Shown: positions 58,462 through 64,000 of the stretch, one piece after another | How positions within the stretch are numbered: position 1 is the stretch's first letter | How the letters are laid out: each line of letters begins with the position of its first letter | From: an uncultured Alphaproteobacteria bacterium | GTDB taxonomy: Bacteria > Pseudomonadota > Alphaproteobacteria > Methylaequorales > Methylaequoraceae | Direction: 5' to 3' | DNA: 64,000 nucleotides | Assembly: GCA_902540805.1 (NCBI GenBank) | Contig: CACBON010000006.1 | Coordinates: 1 to 64,000 of the forward strand | Made by a program: the position numbers and the translations under genes | Notes under the pieces: model-generated | Databases searched by the model: none | What the model saw: only the letters and a program-made list of their open reading frames with translations | What the model was told of the DNA's origin: nothing

Positions 58462-59086
58462 ACCAGTAATTGCAATTGACGGAACTGCGGGTTCAGGCAA
58501 GGGGACGCTAGCAACTAGTTTATCAAAAAAACTTAATTTTGATCATTTAGATACCGGTCTTCTTTATAGAATTTATGCATTTGAAAGTATTAAAAATGGT
58601 AGAAAGAAGCCACCCACTAATATAAATTTTAATAAATGGTTCACAAATATTGAAAAATTGGAATGTTTAAGATCAGAAAAAATTTCAAGGCTTGCATCTC
58701 AAATTTCTCAATCAACCGAAATTAGAAATACACTAGTAAACTATCAAAGGAACTTTGCCAACAACCCTCCCAATGGAAAAGGTTCCGTAATTGACGGAAG
58801 AGATATTGGAACAGTAATTATTCCCAATGCTGAGGTAAAGTTTTTTATAGATGCAGATTTGGAAATAAGGGCCTCAAGGAGAAATCGACAATTAAAACTT
58901 AGTTCATTAGAGTATTCAAATACTATTAAAAACATGAGAAAAAGAGATTTCCAAGATTCTGAAAGAGAGATTTCTCCACTAAAGTCAGCCGTTGACAGTT
59001 TCAAGATTGATACATCAAAGATTGATGAAACTCAAGTCCTTGAGATAGCGTTACAGTATATAAGAAAAAGAACTGATTTTATTTAA
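58430..59086 (+). CDS. cmk: Cytidylate kinase (start uncertain, overlaps aroA)
   Basis: PVIAIDGTAGSGKGTLATSLSKKLNFDHLDTGLLYR, VIDGRDIGTVIIPNAEVKFFIDA. Confidence 0.94.
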   Translation: MLKLNIFKNSKPVIAIDGTAGSGKGTLATSLSKKLNFDHLDTGLLYRIYAFESIKNGRKKPPTNINFNKWFTNIEKLECLRSEKISRLASQISQSTEIRNTLVNYQRNFANNPPNGKGSVIDGRDIGTVIIPNAEVKFFIDADLEIRASRRNRQLKLSSLEYSNTIKNMRKRDFQDSEREISPLKSAVDSFKIDTSKIDETQVLEIALQYIRKRTDFI

Positions 59087-59145
59087 TAATTGCATATCAC
59101 TTGAAAATTTTGTAATTGTAATCAATAAATTATAGAGGAAATTAA

Positions 59146-60825
59146 TTGGTAGAAAATTTTAGTGAATTATTAGAACAAAGCTTATCAGAATTCAAATACA
59201 AAGAAGGTCAAATTATTAAAGGCACAGTTCTTTCAATCGTTAACGATACAGTAGTCGTAGATGTAGGACTTAAAGCTGAAGGAAGGATACCTATAAGAGA
59301 GTTTCATTCACCTGGAGAAGAACACGGAGTTAAAGTAGGGGATAAATACGATGTATATTTAGAAAAGCTTGAAAATAAAGAAGGTGAAGCCCTTCTAAGT
59401 CGAGAAAGAGCCAGGAAAGAAGAGTCTTGGTCAAACCTTGAAAAACAACAAAATCAAAAAGAACAGGTGACGGGAGTAATCACTGGAAGGGTTAAAGGGG
59501 GTTTTGCAGTTGACATCAATGGAGCAGTAGCATTTCTTCCTGGAAGTCAAGTTGATCTAAAGCCAATTAAAGATATTTCTCCATTACTTAATAAACCACA
59601 ACCGATGATAATTCTTAAAATGGATAAATTAAGAGGTAACATCGTTGTCTCTAGAAGAGTCTTGCTAGAGGAGTCTAGAAAAGCTGATAGAAGTAAACTT
59701 TTATCAGATATAAATGAGGGAGATAAATTAAAAGGCGTAGTAAAAAATATTACAGATTATGGTGTTTTCGTTGACTTAGGAGGAATGGATGGATTAATTC
59801 ATGTCACAGACATTTCGTGGGAAAGAGTAAATCACCCCTCTGAAATGTTTAAGATAGGTGAAGACTTAGAAGTGATTGTTATAAAATACGACAAAGAAAA
59901 CAATCGAATTAGTCTTGGTCTTAAACAGTTAACAGAGGATCCTTGGAAAAACGTTGAGAAAATTTACAAGGTTGGTACAAAATTAAAATCAAAAATATCA
60001 AGTATAGCAGATTATGGTGCATTTATTGAGTTAGAGAAAGGAGTTGAGGGTCTTATTCATACTTCTGAGATGAGTTGGGTAAATAAAAATATCAACCCGA
60101 ATTCAATCCTCAAGATTGGCGAAGAAGTGGAGGTAATAATTTTAGAAATTGACAACACTAAAAGAAGAATAAGTTTGGGATTAAAACAATGCACTGAAAA
60201 CCCATGGAAGATCTTTGCTTCGACAAAAAAAGTAGGGGACATTGCTGAAGGTGATATAAAAAATATAACAGATTTTGGAATATTTGTTGGCTTGACAGAA
60301 GAGCTTGATGGATTGATTCATGCTTCAGATATATCTTGGGAAGATAACGGTTCCAAAGCAATTGAAAAACACAAGATAGGTGAAAAAGTTAAATTTAAAA
60401 TTTTGGATATTGATGTGGAAAAAGAGAGAGTGTCTTTGGGTATTAAACAACTAACGAAAAGTTCCGTCAAAGAGGACAAATTTGTCAATAAAACAATGAC
60501 ATGTGTTGTTGAAAAAATCGATGAGGATAAAGTGATAGTTAGTTTTGAAAAAAATTTCAAGGGATTTGTTAAAAAATCAAATCTAGCAAAAGTTAAGACA
60601 GAACAAAATACATCTAGATTTGCAGTTGGTGAAAAAATTGATGCAAAAGTTTTAAAAAAGATTGCTAAAGATGATACATATGAATTATCAATTAAAGACT
60701 TAGAAATTCAGGAAGAAAAAGAAGCTCTTAAAGAATATGGTTCATCTTCTTCAGGAGCCAGTATAGGTGATATAATAGGTGCTGCACTGGAAGAAGATAA
60801 AAAGAAGTCTAAAGATGAAACCTAA
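59146..60825 (+). CDS. rpsA: 30S ribosomal protein S1
   Basis: Multiple S1 domains (GVVKNITDYGVFVDLGGMDGLIHVTDISW etc.). Confidence 0.97.
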   Translation: MVENFSELLEQSLSEFKYKEGQIIKGTVLSIVNDTVVVDVGLKAEGRIPIREFHSPGEEHGVKVGDKYDVYLEKLENKEGEALLSRERARKEESWSNLEKQQNQKEQVTGVITGRVKGGFAVDINGAVAFLPGSQVDLKPIKDISPLLNKPQPMIILKMDKLRGNIVVSRRVLLEESRKADRSKLLSDINEGDKLKGVVKNITDYGVFVDLGGMDGLIHVTDISWERVNHPSEMFKIGEDLEVIVIKYDKENNRISLGLKQLTEDPWKNVEKIYKVGTKLKSKISSIADYGAFIELEKGVEGLIHTSEMSWVNKNINPNSILKIGEEVEVIILEIDNTKRRISLGLKQCTENPWKIFASTKKVGDIAEGDIKNITDFGIFVGLTEELDGLIHASDISWEDNGSKAIEKHKIGEKVKFKILDIDVEKERVSLGIKQLTKSSVKEDKFVNKTMTCVVEKIDEDKVIVSFEKNFKGFVKKSNLAKVKTEQNTSRFAVGEKIDAKVLKKIAKDDTYELSIKDLEIQEEKEALKEYGSSSSGASIGDIIGAALEEDKKKSKDET

Positions 60826-61708
60826 TGACTTTTTAGACAAATTTTATTCAAGAAGACAATCAACAATAAAACGTTTATTAATTATCACAATACTGATCTT
60901 GTTAGTCGTGACTGCTTCACTTCAATTTCATCAAAAAGAAAATTTTATTGCTAAAATAACTGTCGAAGGAATCATTAAAGACAGGAATGACATACTTGAA
61001 CAACTAAATAACTTAGATGCTGATGAAAACGTAAAAGGACTTATAACTGTCATTAACAGTCCCGGAGGTACATATGTGGGAAGTAAAGAAATTCACGAAT
61101 CAATTAAAAACTTAAGTAAAAAAATACCTACAGTTGCTTACATGAGAGAAATGGCTACTTCAGGTGGTTATCTTGTATCCCTAAGTTCTGACAGAATTTT
61201 TGGAAATGAGGCAACCATCACAGGATCAATAGGTGTGATACTTCAAACAGCAAATATCAGTCAACTTCTTGATAAATTAGGTATAAATCCAGTAATTATT
61301 AAAAGTGGTGACTTAAAAGCAGTGCCTAACCCTGCTGAAGAAATCGATACAGAAAAACTCAATTACTTGAAAGATATTATACAAAAAATGCAAAAAGAAT
61401 TTTTGAATTTGGTAAAGAAAAATAGAGACATATCAAATTCCACAATAGAATTGGTCTCAGATGGAAGAATTGTAACAGGAAAACAAGCTAAAGATTTGAA
61501 GCTCATTGATGCAGTTGGAACTGAGAATGATGCATTGTCGTGGTTAAGGCAAGAGGCTGGGTTAGGTGATGACGTAAAGGTTAAAGATTTATCGATTCAG
61601 AACGATATAACAAAAGTATTTAATCTCAATTTTTTAAAAAAAAAGATTAATTATTTAAATCAAAACTTTTATAATGGCTTTATAGCTATTTGGACACCAG
61701 GAATATGA
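60815..61708 (+). CDS. sppA: Signal peptide peptidase SppA-type serine protease (start revised from 60779)
   Basis: ITVINSPGGTYVGSKEIHESI, MREMATSGGYLVSLSSDRI, ATITGSIGVI. Confidence 0.92.
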   Translation: MKPNDFLDKFYSRRQSTIKRLLIITILILLVVTASLQFHQKENFIAKITVEGIIKDRNDILEQLNNLDADENVKGLITVINSPGGTYVGSKEIHESIKNLSKKIPTVAYMREMATSGGYLVSLSSDRIFGNEATITGSIGVILQTANISQLLDKLGINPVIIKSGDLKAVPNPAEEIDTEKLNYLKDIIQKMQKEFLNLVKKNRDISNSTIELVSDGRIVTGKQAKDLKLIDAVGTENDALSWLRQEAGLGDDVKVKDLSIQNDITKVFNLNFLKKKINYLNQNFYNGFIAIWTPGI

Positions 61709-61992
61709 AAAAATCAGATATTTTAAAGGAGCTTGAAAACAAATTCGAGTATCTACCAAGAAGGGAGGTTGAAAGAACGCTTGAAAAAATTCTACAATTT
61801 TTTGCATCAAACTTAGCCAAGGGAGCTAGAATTGAAATCAGAGACTTTGGTACTTTTTCAACAAAAACCCGTGAAAGTAGAATTGGACGTAACCCCTCAT
61901 CAGGAGAAAAAATAGAAATTAAAAAAAAAAATTTTATTCATTTTATACCAGGAAAAAAATTGAGAAGGGAAATAAATGTCATCAAAGATTAA
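61705..61992 (+). CDS. ihfB: Integration host factor beta subunit (start revised from 61690)
   Basis: ARIEIRDFGTFSTKTRESRIGRNPSSGEKIEI motif. Confidence 0.93.
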   Translation: MKKSDILKELENKFEYLPRREVERTLEKILQFFASNLAKGARIEIRDFGTFSTKTRESRIGRNPSSGEKIEIKKKNFIHFIPGKKLRREINVIKD

Positions 61993-61996
61993 AAAA

Positions 61997-62196
61997 ATGA
62001 TTGGATTTATATTTGTTTTTTTTTTTTAACTTTTTTTTCCCTTTTTGCTATTGGAAATAAATATTTAGTTAAAATAAATCTATTTCCATTCCCTTTTTTC
62101 TTGGAACTGCCTTTATATATTCTTGTTCTAGTCCTTATCTTTTTAGGATTCATTTTGGGTTTAATTTTTTCTTTTTTTAAAAAGCAATTAAGTTAA
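61997..62196 (+). pseudogene. LapA-domain (DUF1049) small membrane protein, split by a 1-nt frameshift at a T12 run (62016-62027)
   Basis: Frame 0 MIGFIFVFFF*; restoring one T gives MIGFIFVFFFLTFFSLFAIGNKYLVKINLFPFPFFLELPLYILVLVLIFLGFILGLIFSFFKKQLS*. Position between ihfB and pyrF matches lapA. Confidence 0.78.
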
Positions 62197-62200
62197 AAAC

Positions 62201-62908
62201 ATGGATTCTAGAAATTTTATTTATTGCGCAATTGACTTTTCAGATTTAGAACAATCAAAAAAGTTAATATCAAAAATACAAAAATATATTGGAGGCATAA
62301 AAATTGGCCTAGAATTTTTTACAAAGAATGGTCCTACAGGATTTCTTGAAATTCAAAAACTTGGAATACCAATCTTCTTAGATTTAAAGCTAAAAGACAT
62401 ACCAAACACAGTAAAAAAATCTGCTCAAAATCTAATTGATTTAAAACCTGATTTTTTGTCTATTCACCTCTCTGGAGGTCTGAGAATGGTCAAGGAAGTG
62501 GTTTCGATTAAAAATAATACAAAAATTTTGGGCATTTCGATGCTCACCAGTTTAGATAACGCAGATTTAAAAAGTTTTGGTTATAATTCCAGCAATTTAG
62601 ATTATGTAAAGAATTTAGCAAAAATTGGAGAAAAAGCTGGCATCGACGGTTTAGTCTCGTCAGCTCATGAAATTCCTCACTTGAAAAGTAGTCTAAATAA
62701 CACCAAAATGCTATTTATCACACCAGGAATAAGATTTTTAAACAATAACAAAAATGATCAAAAAAGAATTATTTCCCCCGGCCAAGCAATAGATAATGGC
62801 TCAAATATGTTAATTATTGGTAGATCAATTACACAATCTAGCGACCCAATTAATTCAATAAAAAGTATTTTACAGGATATAGAAAAACACTATGAAGACA
62901 AAAATTAA
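62201..62908 (+). CDS. pyrF: Orotidine 5'-phosphate decarboxylase
   Basis: FLDLKLKDIPNTV, GISMLTSLD, DGLVSSAHE, FITPGIRF, IIGRSIT. Confidence 0.95.
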   Translation: MDSRNFIYCAIDFSDLEQSKKLISKIQKYIGGIKIGLEFFTKNGPTGFLEIQKLGIPIFLDLKLKDIPNTVKKSAQNLIDLKPDFLSIHLSGGLRMVKEVVSIKNNTKILGISMLTSLDNADLKSFGYNSSNLDYVKNLAKIGEKAGIDGLVSSAHEIPHLKSSLNNTKMLFITPGIRFLNNNKNDQKRIISPGQAIDNGSNMLIIGRSITQSSDPINSIKSILQDIEKHYEDKN

Positions 62909-63530
62909 ATTGTGCGGGCTTCAAGATAAAGAATCAATTTTAGCAAGTTCAGATGCTCACTATATTGGTTTTGTTTTTTACCAAAAATCTCCAAGGTTTA
63001 TAAATGCGCTAGAAGCAAAGAAACTTAGACAATATATTAACGATAATCAAAAACTTGTTGGACTGTTTGTAGATGCTGATTTGAATCTGATTAATCATAT
63101 TTCAGAAACTCTGAATTTAGATATCATTCAACTTCATGGAAATGAGGATTTGGGTTATATAAATGAAATTAAAAAACTGAAAAAGCCGATTATAAAAGCA
63201 ATACCAATAAAAGAACATTCAGATATTATGAGGGCACGTAAATATGAAAAATTATGTGATATGATATTATTTGATACAAAAAGCGAAACTGATGTTAGTG
63301 GCGGCACAGGAATTTCATTTGATTGGAAGCTCCTTAAAGGTTATGATTCACCCCGAGAATGGATTCTAGCAGGTGGACTAAACGAAGAAAATATTGTCAA
63401 AGCTTTAAAAATTACAAAGGCTACGTTTATTGATGTTTCATCAGGAGTAGAAAAGTCCAGAGGAAAAAAATGTCAAAAAAAAATCAAAAGTTTTATTAAT
63501 TGTGTAAAAAATTATGAAAAAGAAAAATAA
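62892..63530 (+). CDS. trpF: Phosphoribosylanthranilate isomerase
   Basis: [55 protein letters not shown]. Confidence 0.95.
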   Translation: MKTKIKLCGLQDKESILASSDAHYIGFVFYQKSPRFINALEAKKLRQYINDNQKLVGLFVDADLNLINHISETLNLDIIQLHGNEDLGYINEIKKLKKPIIKAIPIKEHSDIMRARKYEKLCDMILFDTKSETDVSGGTGISFDWKLLKGYDSPREWILAGGLNEENIVKALKITKATFIDVSSGVEKSRGKKCQKKIKSFINCVKNYEKEK

Positions 63531-64000
63531 AATTAACTATTACAAGTTCCCAGATAAACATGGAAGATTTGGAAAATTTGGAGGCAGGTTTGTGGCAGAA
63601 ACTTTGATGCCTCTGTTACTTGATGTTGAAAACAAATACAAAGAGGTAAGAGCATCAAAGCAGTTCAAAAAAGAACTTAACTATTATTTTGAAAATTACA
63701 TTGGAAGACCAAGTCCACTCTATCATGCTAAAAGAATTTCCAAAGAGATTGGTGATGTTAAAGTCTATTTTAAAAGGGATGAACTAAATCATACTGGCGC
63801 TCACAAAATTAATAATTGTGTAGGACAAGTACTTTTAGCAAAAAAGATGGGAAAAAAAAGGATTGTTGCTGAAACTGGGGCTGGGCAACATGGACTTGCA
63901 ACTGCAACTGTGTGTGCACTTTTTAACTTAAAGTGTGTTGTATATATGGGTGCTTTGGATATTAAAAGACAAGCTCCAAATGTTTTCAAAATGAAATTAC
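63514..64000 (+). CDS. trpB: Tryptophan synthase beta subunit, 5' part (truncated by window end; not in the ORF track)
   Basis: Translation [39 protein letters not shown]...[72 protein letters not shown]. Confidence 0.96.
   Translation, partial: MKKKNKINYYKFPDKHGRFGKFGGRFVAETLMPLLLDVENKYKEVRASKQFKKELNYYFENYIGRPSPLYHAKRISKEIGDVKVYFKRDELNHTGAHKINNCVGQVLLAKKMGKKRIVAETGAGQHGLATATVCALFNLKCVVYMGALDIKRQAPNVFKMKL

Noticed and set aside
1-64000. CRISPR arrays, transposases, integrases, prophage, toxin-antitoxin or restriction systems
   Set aside because: None recognised in either strand; gene content is housekeeping with a few uncharacterised families.

Overview
The window is an AT-rich, tightly packed, mostly core-gene segment of a streamlined, probably marine, alphaproteobacterium. 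The lineage is inferred from gene order and composition only. Recognisable blocks in order: panC-panB (-); ggt; rpmH-rnpA-yidC-engB-argB-HAD-dapD-dapE (+); truA-fmt-def (-); rmuC; recR-ybaB-dnaX plus SRP RNA (-); pheA-kdsB (-); cytochrome c - hisN-like; a YejABEF-type peptide ABC transporter; M17 aminopeptidase; nhaD; PepSY protein and TonB-dependent receptor; a block of small or poorly characterised genes (TerB-like, TIGR03643, CIA30-like, NTF2-like, DUF445, SelO, MarR, a small membrane protein, a decayed secreted-protein gene); tRNA-Ser; thrS-infC-rpmI-rplT-pheS-pheT-lepA (-); an epimerase/GT4/GT9 set; LysR; uppP; an NDUFA9-like gene; rnd-kdsD-lptC-lptA-lptB-hpf-ptsN; Hsp20-DUF1150 (-); tRNA-Ala; TIGR02300 (-); aroA-cmk-rpsA-sppA-ihfB-lapA(frameshifted)-pyrF-trpF-trpB(truncated by the window end). 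I found no CRISPR array, transposon, prophage or recognisable defence system, and no convincing novel multigene system. The best second-look items are a LapA/DUF1049 gene split at a T12 homopolymer, an out-of-frame rpmH/rnpA overlap, a peptide-binding protein with a C-terminal membrane anchor, a tandem-PepSY protein beside a TonB receptor, the absence of rpoN from the lpt-hpf-ptsN cluster, and a small secreted-protein pseudogene. All family assignments come from reading motifs and gene order; no database search was run.
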